Shown: one piece after another, positions 18,457 to 28,552 of the stretch
Position numbering within the stretch: the stretch's first letter is position 1
Layout of the letters: each line of letters starts with the position of its first letter
Source: Bacteroidota bacterium
GTDB taxonomy: Bacteria; Bacteroidota; Ignavibacteria; Ignavibacteriales; Ignavibacteriaceae
DNA: 64,000 nt
Direction: 5' to 3'
Assembly (NCBI GenBank): GCA_021824145.1
Contig: JAKALM010000015.1
Coordinates: 18,834-82,833, forward strand
Made by a program: the position numbers and the translations under genes
The notes under the pieces: generated by a model
Seen by the model: the letters and a program-made list of their open reading frames with translations, nothing else
Database searches by the model: none
Told to the model about the DNA's origin: nothing

Positions 18457-19248
18457 ATGGATTTCGGCATTAAAGGAAAGGTAGCTTTAATAACTGCATC
18501 CAGTAAAGGTATTGGCCGTGCAGTTGCAGAATCATTTGCTGAAGAAGGCTGCAGCATTGCAATTTGTGCAAGAAATAAAGATGAATTAATTAAGACAGCG
18601 GCTGAAATTAAAAAGAAATTTGGAACTGAACCTGTATGGTGCGTCTGCGATCTTAATCAAGCAAAAGATATCGAAACTACTGTTGAATCGGTAAGGAAAA
18701 ATTTCGGTAAAATAGATATCCTTGTTAACAACTGCGGTGGTCCAGATCCCGGATATTTTCAGCAACTTGGCGACAAAAACTGGCAATCTGCCTTTGAACA
18801 AGTTTTATTGAGCGTTGTTAGATTTTGTAATTTAACAGTGCCGGATATGATTTTAAGAGAGTGGGGAAGAATAATTAATATAACTTCAATAACTGTTAAA
18901 CAGCCATTAGATAATTTGATGCTTTCAAATTCTTTAAGAAGCGGTGTGGTTGGGTTTGCAAAAACTTTGAGCAATGAAGTTGCGAAGTATAATATTACTG
19001 TTAATAATGTAGCACCAGGTTATACACTTACAAACCGCATATACGACCTAGCTGTAAATAAAGGCAAGCTTGTGGGGAAATCTCACGAGGAAGTTTTGAC
19101 AGAAATGGCAAAAGAAATTCCAATGAACAGATTAGCTGGACCAGAGGAAATTGCATCTGCAATTGTATTCCTTGCTTCTAAGCAAGCAGGGTATATTACA
19201 GGCAATACAATTCAAGTAGATGGCGGTTTAATTAAAGGATTATACTAG
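18457..19248 (+). CDS. SDR-family protein lacking the usual Tyr-xxx-Lys catalytic pair
   Basis: A Rossmann-fold short-chain dehydrogenase/reductase of 263 residues. The cofactor motif TASSKGIG (residues 13-20), the NNCGG segment (91-95) and the C-terminal VDGGLIKGLY are normal. The catalytic Ser144 is in NITS. The positions 13 and 17 residues further on, normally Tyr and Lys (YxxxK), read Ser157 and Arg161 within LSNSLR. A subfamily with LSN-R at this place exists among annotated FabG-like proteins, so this is a lineage trait rather than random damage. Activity and substrate are uncertain. AGGAAAT precedes the ATG. Confidence 0.88.
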   Translation: MDFGIKGKVALITASSKGIGRAVAESFAEEGCSIAICARNKDELIKTAAEIKKKFGTEPVWCVCDLNQAKDIETTVESVRKNFGKIDILVNNCGGPDPGYFQQLGDKNWQSAFEQVLLSVVRFCNLTVPDMILREWGRIINITSITVKQPLDNLMLSNSLRSGVVGFAKTLSNEVAKYNITVNNVAPGYTLTNRIYDLAVNKGKLVGKSHEEVLTEMAKEIPMNRLAGPEEIASAIVFLASKQAGYITGNTIQVDGGLIKGLY

Positions 19249-19281
19249 TTTAAATTATTTCCTCACGACAGAGGACAAAAA

Positions 19282-20850
19282 ATGAAAAGACAACTCGAAA
19301 TAATTTTATCTCCAGAAAAGATAAATGACAAATCAGAATTAATTAATACTGCGTCTAAAATTTTAAAGAAATCCACCGACGAAATTAAATCGGTTATTGT
19401 AAAGAAAAGGTCATTAGATGCCAGAAAATCTCCAGTTTATAGAATATTATGCGACGTTTATGTAAATGAAAATCCTTCAGCAGAGAATAAAATAATCAGC
19501 TATATTCCAGTAAAAAGTAAGAAGAAAGTTATAATTGTTGGTTTTGGCCCCGGAGGAATGTTTGCGGCACTTAGATTAATAGAGCTTGGAATTAGGCCAA
19601 TTGTTTTTGAAAGGGGAAAAGATGTTCAGGCAAGAAGAAAGGATTTAAGAGCAATCCAACAATTCCATAAAGTAAATCCCAATTCAAATTATTGTTTTGG
19701 CGAAGGAGGTGCTGGAACATATAGTGATGGGAAGCTTTACACACGATCTACTAAACGTGGCGATGTAAATAAAATTTTAGATATTTTTGTACAGCATGGC
19801 GCTAACCCAGAAATTACAATTGACGCACATCCGCATATCGGTTCAAATAAACTTCCTAAAATTGTAAAAGCAATAAGAGAAACAATTATCAACTGCGGCG
19901 GTGAAATTCATTTCGATTCATGTATAACTGACTTTAAATTTAAGAATGGAAAAGCCGAAGGAGTAGTTGTTAATGATACTGAAGAATTTGAAGGCGATTC
20001 AATTATAATTTCAACCGGCCACTCTGCAAGAGATATTATTTTCCTACTTCATAAAAAAAACATTCAACTTGAACAGAAACCATTTGCAATGGGTGTAAGA
20101 ATTGAGCATCCGCAAGCTTTAATAAATGAAATTCAATATCACACAAAAGGAAACACTGAAAGCTTGCCAGCCGCAAGCTATAATATTTCTTGCAATATTG
20201 ATAACAGAGGAGTTTATTCTTTCTGCATGTGTCCTGGGGGAATAATAGTTCCAGCGGCAACTTCACCAGGTGAAGTTGTAGTAAATGGAATGTCTCTTTC
20301 AAGAAGAGATTCGCCTTTTGCTAATTCAGGCTTTGTTGTTACTGTAAGTGAAAGTGATACCAAAAAATTTGAACAGCATAATCCATTCAGCGGTGTAATG
20401 CTTCAGCAGGAATTGGAAAAATTATCTTTTGAACTCGCCAATAATTCAACTGAAGACGGACAGAAAGCTCCGGCTCAGCGTGCAACTGATTTTGTAAAAG
20501 GCAAATTATCTGCAACACTTCCCAAAAGTTCATATATTCCAGGGCTTACATCTGTGCCATTACATGAAGTTTTGCCAAATTTTATTTCAAGCGGAATTAA
20601 ACAAGCGCTTTTGTATTTTGGCAAAAGGATGAAAGGATATTTATCAGATGAAGCTGTTTTAGTTGGCGTTGAAAGCAGGACTAGCTCGCCGATTAGAGTT
20701 ACAAGAGACAAAGAATCTTTAATGAGTCCACAAATTGAAGGATTGTTTCCATGCGGTGAAGGCGGCGGTTATGCAGGCGGTATAGTTTCGGCAGCAATTG
20801 ATGGAGAGAATTGTGCGAATGCTGCTGCGAAATATATCTCGGCTAAATAG
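19282..20850 (+). CDS. FAD-dependent oxidoreductase (COG2509-like)
   Basis: A 522-residue flavoprotein. After an N-terminal ~85-residue domain (MKRQLEIILSPEKIN...) comes the dinucleotide-binding motif VGFGPGGMFAALRLIELG with FERGKD. Further features are CFGEGGAGTYSDGKL, DAHPHIGSNKLPKI, CMCPGG and the C-terminal FAD motif GLFPCGEGGGYAGGIVSAAIDG. This arrangement matches the uncharacterised dehydrogenase family also annotated NAD(P)/FAD-dependent oxidoreductase. The substrate is not known. It starts 33 bases after the SDR gene on the same strand, with GAGGA before the ATG, so the two may be cotranscribed. Confidence 0.9.
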   Translation: MKRQLEIILSPEKINDKSELINTASKILKKSTDEIKSVIVKKRSLDARKSPVYRILCDVYVNENPSAENKIISYIPVKSKKKVIIVGFGPGGMFAALRLIELGIRPIVFERGKDVQARRKDLRAIQQFHKVNPNSNYCFGEGGAGTYSDGKLYTRSTKRGDVNKILDIFVQHGANPEITIDAHPHIGSNKLPKIVKAIRETIINCGGEIHFDSCITDFKFKNGKAEGVVVNDTEEFEGDSIIISTGHSARDIIFLLHKKNIQLEQKPFAMGVRIEHPQALINEIQYHTKGNTESLPAASYNISCNIDNRGVYSFCMCPGGIIVPAATSPGEVVVNGMSLSRRDSPFANSGFVVTVSESDTKKFEQHNPFSGVMLQQELEKLSFELANNSTEDGQKAPAQRATDFVKGKLSATLPKSSYIPGLTSVPLHEVLPNFISSGIKQALLYFGKRMKGYLSDEAVLVGVESRTSSPIRVTRDKESLMSPQIEGLFPCGEGGGYAGGIVSAAIDGENCANAAAKYISAK

Positions 20851-21061
20851 CTGTGAGTAAATAGAAGTAAACTTTTTCATAAACTATAACAAAGAGATAG
20901 TTAAATATTAAGTTTAAGTTTAAGTTCATGAAAGTTTATTCAAGAGATCCGCTGTGAGAAAAATCATTTAAGAAAATAAAGTATTCCTTTACGTTTAAAA
21001 AGAATAAATCGTAAAATCTTTAAATAAAATTTAGCAACGTTAAAATCTTAGGAGAAGAAAA

Positions 21062-21289
21062 TTGTCGTCAATAGAAGAAGAAAAAAATAATCCACCGTTG
21101 TGGTTTATAATTGTTGGAATAATTGTTATAAGTATTGTTGCAATATTTGTAATGCTTGCACCAACTAAGAAGTACACACAAGAAAATCAGTTCTATCTTA
21201 ATGAAGCTCAAAGCAGTGTGTTCTTCAAAACTGACAAGGTATTAAATAGTTATAATGAAAAATCTTATGATGAAGTTATAATCGGATAG
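21062..21289 (+). CDS. small single-pass membrane protein
   Basis: A 75-residue protein with a charged N-terminus (SSIEEEKNNPP), one hydrophobic segment (about residues 14-36, FIIVGIIVISIVAIFVMLAP) and a soluble C-terminal part ending in NSYNEKSYDEVIIG. The start is TTG at 21062, supported by TTAGGAGAAG just upstream. No family is recognised; composition and ribosome site support a real gene. It converges on the large amylase-like gene. Confidence 0.65.
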   Translation: MSSIEEEKNNPPLWFIIVGIIVISIVAIFVMLAPTKKYTQENQFYLNEAQSSVFFKTDKVLNSYNEKSYDEVIIG

Positions 21290-21340
21290 CTGAATAATTG
21301 ATAATAAAATATTTGCTTCCGATTGGATTGATATAACTTA

Positions 21341-24300
21341 TCACCTTTTCTTTTTTATTGTCGGTTTTTTCTTTGCTGCTTTTTTCACTTTGGATTCTGA
21401 AACTGATTTTTTCTTTTTCGATTTTTCTGCTAATAATGATTTTAACTTGGCAAGTTTATAGTCTGCATTTTCGGAAGTTGCTTTAAGCTTTTCAAAGAAA
21501 GAAACTGATCTCGATAAATTAGTAAGATTTAAGTCTTCTCTAGATATACTTAAAATAAAAAATAGCCATTCTAATAAGGTTTCGAATCTTTCTTTATTAA
21601 AATAAATAACGCTTTCAAACTCGTTTAGTAAAATAAACTCACATACTTCTTTGCCGCTTACCAAATCTTCGATGAATTTTGAAGAATCAAATCTTTTCTT
21701 TGAAAGTTCTTTTGTTATAAATTCATTTTTAGAAATTAAAGCCTTAATCAAATAGATGTGCTGATATATCTTATCAATATTTTGATTTGAAGATTTTAAA
21801 ACCTCTAGCAAAGGCTTTGTTAATAATAGTTTGTCAAAAAGTTCAATTTGATTTTTGTTCCAGCTGAAAATTTCCGTTATTGAAAAGTACATGTATAAAA
21901 TTTTAGAATCTAAATCTTTCCCATTATTAAGTATTGAAATCAATCTTTGAAAATAATTTGAATTGTTGAGATTGGATTTTTGGTAATTTTTTAGATTTAA
22001 TGAAAATGATTTTAGTTTGTGAATACTATTTTCGAAACTATTTATAATCTCAGAGCTATCAATTAAAACTTTTGCAGCTTTAGAAAATTCATTTAGGAAT
22101 ATTTTATATTTTTCTTTTGATAAATGTGAGAGTAAAAATTGTTTTGGTTTAATTCCTTCTGAAGAAAAATACTTTTGCAACTCATCAAAGAATTCATAAT
22201 TGAATAAATTTAATAAACTCTCATGCAAAGGAGACAAACGCAATTCTTCCAACGCAAATTGAATTGAAGGAACGCCATCGCCTTTAAATATATTGTATAG
22301 CTTTTCGTAATCGCCGGATTCATCATAGATTTCTTTAAAATCGAGGAGAACTCTGTATTCGTAACCGTTTAAACTAAACTGAAGTCCATTCTCAAATGCT
22401 TCTGTGCTTGAAACCAAATATTCAAGTTTAGTACGGTGATCTTTAAAGGTATAATAATATTTGTAATGATAATTAAAGTCTAATGCCTCAGCCAGTTTTT
22501 TAACCTTATGATTTTGAGCACCTTCTTTATCAACTTTACTTGCAGAATAATTTATTTTACCCGAACATCTTTCGTAGGCATTATTATAAAGTACAAAAAC
22601 CTTTTCATCTCCGGATTTATTTGAGAAAGCAAAAACATTTTCGTTTATATTTCCAAACTCATCAATAAAATCATACAACTGAAAATTTTCAACCTGACTG
22701 AATAAATTTCTTTTTTGGATCAACGGGAAAATTTCTGCTTCATGCCGACGAATAAGATATTCATCCGGAAATTCGTTGTAGTAAGATCGCTTATATTCCA
22801 TTCCGTATTTTTCAGATAAACCTTCAATTTGTCCATGAGCGAACATTGGAAGTCCCGGCAAAGTAACCATCATAACAGCAACACCGAAATATTTATCGCC
22901 TTTGCCAAATTGATTTACCGCGGTTTCTTCATCTGGGTTGCTCATAAAATTTACATACCGCTTAAGTATTTCGGGATTGAACTCAAGAGTATTTTTAATC
23001 AGCTCGCGGTATTTAGAATTTTCTTCCTTCATAAACATGTGCATGAAAGCGCTGTTATAAACGCGGTGCATACCCAGAGTTCTAACAAAATATCCTTCCA
23101 TCAGCCAGAATGCTTCGGCAAGAAGAAGGGTGTTCGGCATTTCCGAATTTATTCTATCAACAACTTCACGCCAAAATTCATTCGGCATTGCAGCGTCAAA
23201 AGCTTCGCGAGTCATAGAATAATCTGAGCGGGATGGAATTGCCCCGCCAGTTCCAGGCTGCGGAAACCATAAACGCTGATAATGCTTTTTTGCAAGAGTC
23301 ATTGCTGCGTCAAAACGAATGATCGGAAATTTTTGTGCAACATGCATAATGGTTTGAATTAAAGATTCCCGAGTTTCCGGATCCAATAAATTTAATTGCG
23401 CAGTATCATTCCACGGCATGTGTGTTCCGTCGTTGCCGTGATAAATATATTTTACATCTCCGGTATATGAATCTCTTCTTTGAAAAACAACCGCAGCATC
23501 TTCCCTTGAATAATATTTGTCTTCAATTCTAACTTCAACACGAGGATCATCGGAAAGATTTGGCCCATTAAAAGTATATCCGGGATAAGGCGCGAAATCC
23601 GACTGCAAAAAATAATTTGGTTTTTCAACAATCCATTTTGAAAATATGCCGGTGTGGTTTGGAACCATATCGCTTGCTAGTCTAATGCCTCTTTGCCCGG
23701 CACGTCTTTTTAAATTCTGAAATGCATCCTCGCCGCCAAGTTCATTTGCAATTACATAATCGAAAAGAGAGTAAGCAGATGGTGCAGCTTCTGCATTGCC
23801 TGTAAGCTGTTTTATTTTTCTTGAGGCGCTGCTGCGTTCCCAAATTCCGATTAGCCAAAGCGCTGTAAAATTCCATCTTGCAAGCTGGTCTAATTCCTCA
23901 TCTGGAATTTGATTAAGAGTTGTAATTGCTCTGCCGTATTTTTTTGAAAGCTGATCGAGCCAAACAAAAGTATTTTTTACAATCATTACAACTTTCGGCA
24001 TCCATTCTATGTCGGCAGTAAACTTTTCATACTCAGAATAATAGAAACGCTTTTCATCATCGGTTAATGCTTCGCCGCGTGCAAGCTTTGCTCTAAGCAT
24101 TCGCAAATATTCGTCATCATAAATAGGAACAGGCGGTGTAAGCTTTGGGCCAAACTGAAGAAACAATTTGAGCTCTTCAAGTATCAAATCTTTACTGCGT
24201 AAAATTCTGTCACCGAATTTATCAAAGATATAAATTCTCCATTTTCTTAGAATATAATCGAGTTGCTCGTCAAGACTGTGAGGATTGCTGTGAATTGGTT

Positions 24301-24925
24301 TCTTCAAAAAAGAAATCAATGGTAAATTTTCCGAGCCGAAAAGTTTTTCATTTTGAAAGAAATTTCCCGATTCATTCAGCAGCGATTGATACTTAGTTCT
24401 TTCAAATATTAATTTATCTGAATAAAGTTCATCAAGATGTTTAACAGCCGGATTAATATTGGTAAGGTGAAGAAGCAGAAGCTCTTCAATAATTATTTCA
24501 AGGTTTGATTTATTATCTGTAAGTCCTTCTAAATATTCTTCGGGTTTAATTATACCTTTGTAAACATTTAGCGGAGGAAATTCTTTAATAAATTCCAAAC
24601 AAACTTCTTTTAGATTGTTTTCACCTATCTGGGATTTTAAATGCTCAATTGCGCGTGTAAATACTCCGGGATTTTCTTTCTCTTCATAAATTCTAATAAT
24701 GTAATGAAAAATTTCGTGAATTAATCCTAAAGCATTTAATTGTCCTGCTGAAGTCAACTGATCAAGTTTCTTTTCAGATTTTCTTTTCGAGTTAATTTTT
24801 TCAGCTAAAATTCTTGCTTGACGGAAATTAACAATAACCAATGAGCCGGTAATCCTAAAAAGATTTTCATCAATCTGATATTTATCTCTTGCGTTTTTTC
24901 TAACGTGAAATTCAAAAGTGATCAT
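21341..24925 (-). CDS. large GH13 alpha-amylase-family protein
   Basis: A 1194-residue glycoside hydrolase/transglycosidase-type protein, probably cytoplasmic since no signal peptide is seen. The GH13 barrel carries region I DMVPNH (Asp419-His424), region II IIRFDA with nucleophile Asp539, region III LLLAEAFW with acid/base Glu604, and region IV NFMSNPDEE, where the usual His-Asp is Pro664-Asp665. A ~330-residue N-terminal extension contains HEIFH (70-74), a zincin-like HExxH. A ~450-residue C-terminal part ends in a Lys-rich tail. It probably acts on glycogen-like glucans or a related alpha-glucoside. The esterase-like gene upstream has the same strand. Confidence 0.88.
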   Translation of the reverse strand: MITFEFHVRKNARDKYQIDENLFRITGSLVIVNFRQARILAEKINSKRKSEKKLDQLTSAGQLNALGLIHEIFHYIIRIYEEKENPGVFTRAIEHLKSQIGENNLKEVCLEFIKEFPPLNVYKGIIKPEEYLEGLTDNKSNLEIIIEELLLLHLTNINPAVKHLDELYSDKLIFERTKYQSLLNESGNFFQNEKLFGSENLPLISFLKKPIHSNPHSLDEQLDYILRKWRIYIFDKFGDRILRSKDLILEELKLFLQFGPKLTPPVPIYDDEYLRMLRAKLARGEALTDDEKRFYYSEYEKFTADIEWMPKVVMIVKNTFVWLDQLSKKYGRAITTLNQIPDEELDQLARWNFTALWLIGIWERSSASRKIKQLTGNAEAAPSAYSLFDYVIANELGGEDAFQNLKRRAGQRGIRLASDMVPNHTGIFSKWIVEKPNYFLQSDFAPYPGYTFNGPNLSDDPRVEVRIEDKYYSREDAAVVFQRRDSYTGDVKYIYHGNDGTHMPWNDTAQLNLLDPETRESLIQTIMHVAQKFPIIRFDAAMTLAKKHYQRLWFPQPGTGGAIPSRSDYSMTREAFDAAMPNEFWREVVDRINSEMPNTLLLAEAFWLMEGYFVRTLGMHRVYNSAFMHMFMKEENSKYRELIKNTLEFNPEILKRYVNFMSNPDEETAVNQFGKGDKYFGVAVMMVTLPGLPMFAHGQIEGLSEKYGMEYKRSYYNEFPDEYLIRRHEAEIFPLIQKRNLFSQVENFQLYDFIDEFGNINENVFAFSNKSGDEKVFVLYNNAYERCSGKINYSASKVDKEGAQNHKVKKLAEALDFNYHYKYYYTFKDHRTKLEYLVSSTEAFENGLQFSLNGYEYRVLLDFKEIYDESGDYEKLYNIFKGDGVPSIQFALEELRLSPLHESLLNLFNYEFFDELQKYFSSEGIKPKQFLLSHLSKEKYKIFLNEFSKAAKVLIDSSEIINSFENSIHKLKSFSLNLKNYQKSNLNNSNYFQRLISILNNGKDLDSKILYMYFSITEIFSWNKNQIELFDKLLLTKPLLEVLKSSNQNIDKIYQHIYLIKALISKNEFITKELSKKRFDSSKFIEDLVSGKEVCEFILLNEFESVIYFNKERFETLLEWLFFILSISREDLNLTNLSRSVSFFEKLKATSENADYKLAKLKSLLAEKSKKKKSVSESKVKKAAKKKPTIKKKR

Positions 24926-25011
24926 AGTTTTTCCGGAAGATGGAATAATTAATAGTGCAATTTTATTGAATTAATATAATAAATCTTAATAGAAAATGAT
25001 TGCACAGCTTA

Positions 25012-25776
25012 TTAGCTGCCAAAAAACTGATTTAAATATTTCGAAAAATATTGTTTACAAACTTTCAAATTACTGCCGTATTCAGAATAAATTTCAAACA
25101 AGTGATTTACATTTTTTGAATTCAGCAACTTGGAAATTCTTTTGCCTTGTTCAATGTTTTCGTTCGTTTCTGCGGAAGCAAAAACAATTTTCATATTCCT
25201 AATATGATCGAGATACCAAACATCATTTAAGCCAGGCAAATAATCCGGCGGATTGTTGAAATAACAATTATCGTCATAATAATTATTAATAAACTTTTTA
25301 ATATCAAATAAACCATCTATGCAAATTAGATGATCAACTTTATCCGGATGTTTAAGCGAAATATTTAATGCGTGGTAAGCGCCAAAATCAAAACCAGCCA
25401 ATGCTACTTTTTCCATGCTGGTTTCATGTACTGCAAAATTAATAATATCAAATAGAGCAACGTTCTCATAGCCAGTGTAAGATTTTGCACGATCTACCGG
25501 TGCGATTGAAAAATTATTCCACGTTAAATAATCAATGCTTTGCGGGCAGTAAATTTTTATTTTGCCGGCATCCAAAAGGTTTGAAACACTTTCAACTATA
25601 CCATTATCTTTCAACTCAAAGAAAGTTCCGTTTAGAGTTGGAAAAACAATTACTGGAAATCCATCGTGCCCAAATACAAGCATTTCAAATTCATGCTCAA
25701 AATACTGCGAATGCCATTTATGATATTCTTCTTTCAAGTTTCCGCCGGTAAGTTGGTGAAAAATATATCGAAACAA
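25012..25776 (-). CDS. esterase-like alpha/beta-hydrolase lacking catalytic Ser and His
   Basis: A 254-residue protein of the putative-esterase (COG4947-like) type: EYHKWHSQYFEHEFEMLVFG, VIVFPTLNG, then the strand-elbow KVALAGFDFGAYHALN. The nucleophile position of GxSxG is Asp130 (GFDFG). The C-terminal block where relatives carry a catalytic His reads SEYGSNLKVCKQYF. It therefore looks non-hydrolytic, perhaps a binding or scaffold protein. The start is TTG at 25776, or TTG at 25737 just before KEEYHKW. It lies 86 bases upstream of the amylase-like gene on the same strand. Confidence 0.8.
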   Translation of the reverse strand: MFRYIFHQLTGGNLKEEYHKWHSQYFEHEFEMLVFGHDGFPVIVFPTLNGTFFELKDNGIVESVSNLLDAGKIKIYCPQSIDYLTWNNFSIAPVDRAKSYTGYENVALFDIINFAVHETSMEKVALAGFDFGAYHALNISLKHPDKVDHLICIDGLFDIKKFINNYYDDNCYFNNPPDYLPGLNDVWYLDHIRNMKIVFASAETNENIEQGKRISKLLNSKNVNHLFEIYSEYGSNLKVCKQYFSKYLNQFFGS

Positions 25777-25942
25777 ATATATTGAAAATTTAAATCAACT
25801 GAATTTAAAAAGAATTGCTGTTTATGTGACTGTTTTGAGATTAAACCGATTTATCAATTAAACATTTTATCATCAGTTGTTAATTCAAATTGAAATTCTT
25901 TTCATATTAGAGTATTTTTAGCATCCTATAAATGTGATTGAT

Positions 25943-28552
25943 ATGCAAACTCCCTTGATGACGCAATACAATAAGATCAAAGCATCTTATCCAGATACAA
26001 TTCTTTTGTTTAGGATGGGTGACTTTTTTGAAACTTTTGAAGAAGATGCCAAAATTGCTGCAAAAGTTTTGGGAATTACTTTAACCAAACGTGCAAACGG
26101 CGCTGCCGAAGATGTGCCACTTGCGGGATTTCCGCATCATGCAATAGATACTTATTTGCCAAAGCTTGTTAGAGCCGGATACCGTGTTGCAGTTTGTGAG
26201 CAGGTTGAAAATCCAAAGTTTGCAAAAGGAATTGTAAAGAGAGAAGTTATTGAAGTTGTAACTCCAGGCGTTGCATTTTCAGAGAAGCTGCTCGATCATA
26301 AAAAAAATAATTACTTGATGGCAATATGCATTAAGGAAGAATTTGCCGGGATTTCTTTTTGCGATATTTCAACCGGAGAATTTTTTACTTACGAAGTCTC
26401 ATCAAATTTAATTCAGCAGCAGATAGAAGCAATCTCACCATCCGAAGTTCTTGTTCAAAAAAAAGATAAAGATGAATTAACTTCGATGGTTCATAAGATA
26501 AATCAGTCGATAAGAGTTTCAAAAATTGATGATTGGATTTTTAATTATGAATACGCAAAAGAGCTGCTTGTAATGCAGTTCAAGACTGTCAATCTAAAAG
26601 GATTTGGAATTGAAAATTTTCAAGCTGGAATAATTGCGGCTGGTGCTATTTTAAACTATTTACAGGAAACTCAAAAAGAAAATATTTCACATTTGAATAA
26701 GATCTCCGCGTATAATCCTTCAGAGTACATGGCATTGGATTATTCGACGAAGCGAAATTTAGAAATTACATTTTCGATGCATGATGGCGGAAGAGAAGGA
26801 TCGCTTATTTCAATTTTGGATAAAACCGAAACTGCGATGGGCGGAAGGTTATTGAAGAAATGGATTTCTGCTCCTCTGCGCAAACTTGATACGATTTTAA
26901 AAAGACAGGAAAGTGTTGAAGAACTTTTAGCGAATAAGTCGGTTAGAAAAAAAATAATTGAAGAATTAAAAGAGATTGGCGACCTTGAAAGATTGATTTC
27001 TAAAGTTTGCACCGGACGCGCAAATCCGAGAGAAATAATTGCAGTAAAAACTTCGCTTCAAAAAATTCCATTAATAAAAGAGCACTTAAATTCTGCTAAA
27101 GTAAAAACACTTTCACAAATTTCAGATGGATTAAAACCGCTTGAAAGATTAGTAGAAAAAATTCAAACAGCTATTATTGATTCACCGCCATTAAATTTAG
27201 CTGACGGCGGTGTTATTAAAAGCGGCTTTAGTCCCGAGCTTGATGAGCTGAGAGAAATTTCACTTCACGGAAAAGATTGGATTGCAAATCTTCAGCGGTC
27301 TGAAAGAGAACGGACAGGAATTCCATCATTAAAAGTAAACTTCAATAAAGTATTTGGTTATTATATTGAAATAAGCCATGCACACAAAGAAAAAGTTCCG
27401 GCAGATTATATACGCAAACAAACCTTGGTTAATGCTGAAAGGTTTTTAACTCCAGAATTAAAATCTTACGAAGAAAAGATATTGAATGCTGAAGAAAAAA
27501 TTTATGAGCTGGAATCTCAGCTATTCAATGAAATAAGATTAACAGTCGCTTCCGAAGCTGAAGACATTCAGCAGAATGCCCGGCTGATTGCTATGCTTGA
27601 CTGCTTAATTTCATTTGCAGAATCTGCCGAGCAATATAATTATGTTAAGCCGGAGTTAAGTGAAAATTCTAAAATTGAAATTAAAGACGGCAGGCATCCG
27701 GTTGTTGAAAGAATTCTTCCGCCGGGAGAAAAATTTATTTCAAACAGTTGTTTGCTTGAAAATGAAAGCGATCAAATTATAATTCTAACCGGGCCGAACA
27801 TGGCGGGAAAATCCGTTTACTTACGGCAAATCGGATTGATTGTTTTACTAGCTCAGATTGGTTCATTTGTGCCTGCAAAAGAAGCGAATATTGGAATTGT
27901 TGATAGAATTTTTACTCGTGTTGGTGCGAGCGATAATATTGCTGCTGGCGAAAGTACATTTTTAGTTGAAATGCAGGAAGCAGCAAACATATTGAATAAT
28001 GCGAGTCCAAAAAGCTTAATTCTTCTTGATGAAATTGGAAGAGGAACCAGCACGTTTGATGGAATTTCAATCGCATGGGCATTGACGGAATATCTGCATG
28101 AAAATCCTGATGTTGCTGCGAAAACACTTTTTGCAACTCACTACCATGAACTAAATGAAATGGCAGAAATATTTCCGCGAATTAAAAATTATAAAGTTGA
28201 AGTTCGAGAACATGATGACAAAGTTTTCTTTCTTCACAAAGTAAGTTCAGGAAGAGCCGACCACAGTTACGGAATTCAAGTTGCGCAGATGGCTGGTCTG
28301 CCGATGTTTGTAACTAAAAGGGCAAAAGAAATTCTTGCAAATTTGGAGAGCAAAGAACTTACACCGTATGAAGAGAAAAAAGAAAAATTGAAAAAAATGA
28401 AACAAGAAAATGATAATCAAATAAGTTTATTTGAAGTCCGAGACGATAAAATCCGAACAGAAATTGATGATATTGAAATAAATAATCTAACTCCGCTTGA
28501 AGCTTTGAACAAGCTGCATGAATTGAAAAAGAAAGTGAAAGATAATGCTTAA
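25943..28552 (+). CDS. mutS: DNA mismatch repair protein MutS
   Basis: Recognises mismatches and small loops and recruits MutL. The protein is about 870 residues, the normal length. The mismatch-reading wedge is RMGDFFETFEEDA near the N-terminus. Then come the connector, lever/clamp, and ATPase domain with Walker A GPNMAGKSVYLRQ, DEIGRGTSTFDG and the ATHYHEL motif. The C-terminal tail LTPLEALNKLHELK is the MutS tetramer/dimer tail. I prefer ATG at 25943 (MQTPLMTQYNKIKA) over GTG at 25934 because family members begin at this point. It overlaps the DUF1684 gene by 8 bases. Confidence 0.97.
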   Translation: MQTPLMTQYNKIKASYPDTILLFRMGDFFETFEEDAKIAAKVLGITLTKRANGAAEDVPLAGFPHHAIDTYLPKLVRAGYRVAVCEQVENPKFAKGIVKREVIEVVTPGVAFSEKLLDHKKNNYLMAICIKEEFAGISFCDISTGEFFTYEVSSNLIQQQIEAISPSEVLVQKKDKDELTSMVHKINQSIRVSKIDDWIFNYEYAKELLVMQFKTVNLKGFGIENFQAGIIAAGAILNYLQETQKENISHLNKISAYNPSEYMALDYSTKRNLEITFSMHDGGREGSLISILDKTETAMGGRLLKKWISAPLRKLDTILKRQESVEELLANKSVRKKIIEELKEIGDLERLISKVCTGRANPREIIAVKTSLQKIPLIKEHLNSAKVKTLSQISDGLKPLERLVEKIQTAIIDSPPLNLADGGVIKSGFSPELDELREISLHGKDWIANLQRSERERTGIPSLKVNFNKVFGYYIEISHAHKEKVPADYIRKQTLVNAERFLTPELKSYEEKILNAEEKIYELESQLFNEIRLTVASEAEDIQQNARLIAMLDCLISFAESAEQYNYVKPELSENSKIEIKDGRHPVVERILPPGEKFISNSCLLENESDQIIILTGPNMAGKSVYLRQIGLIVLLAQIGSFVPAKEANIGIVDRIFTRVGASDNIAAGESTFLVEMQEAANILNNASPKSLILLDEIGRGTSTFDGISIAWALTEYLHENPDVAAKTLFATHYHELNEMAEIFPRIKNYKVEVREHDDKVFFLHKVSSGRADHSYGIQVAQMAGLPMFVTKRAKEILANLESKELTPYEEKKEKLKKMKQENDNQISLFEVRDDKIRTEIDDIEINNLTPLEALNKLHELKKKVKDNA

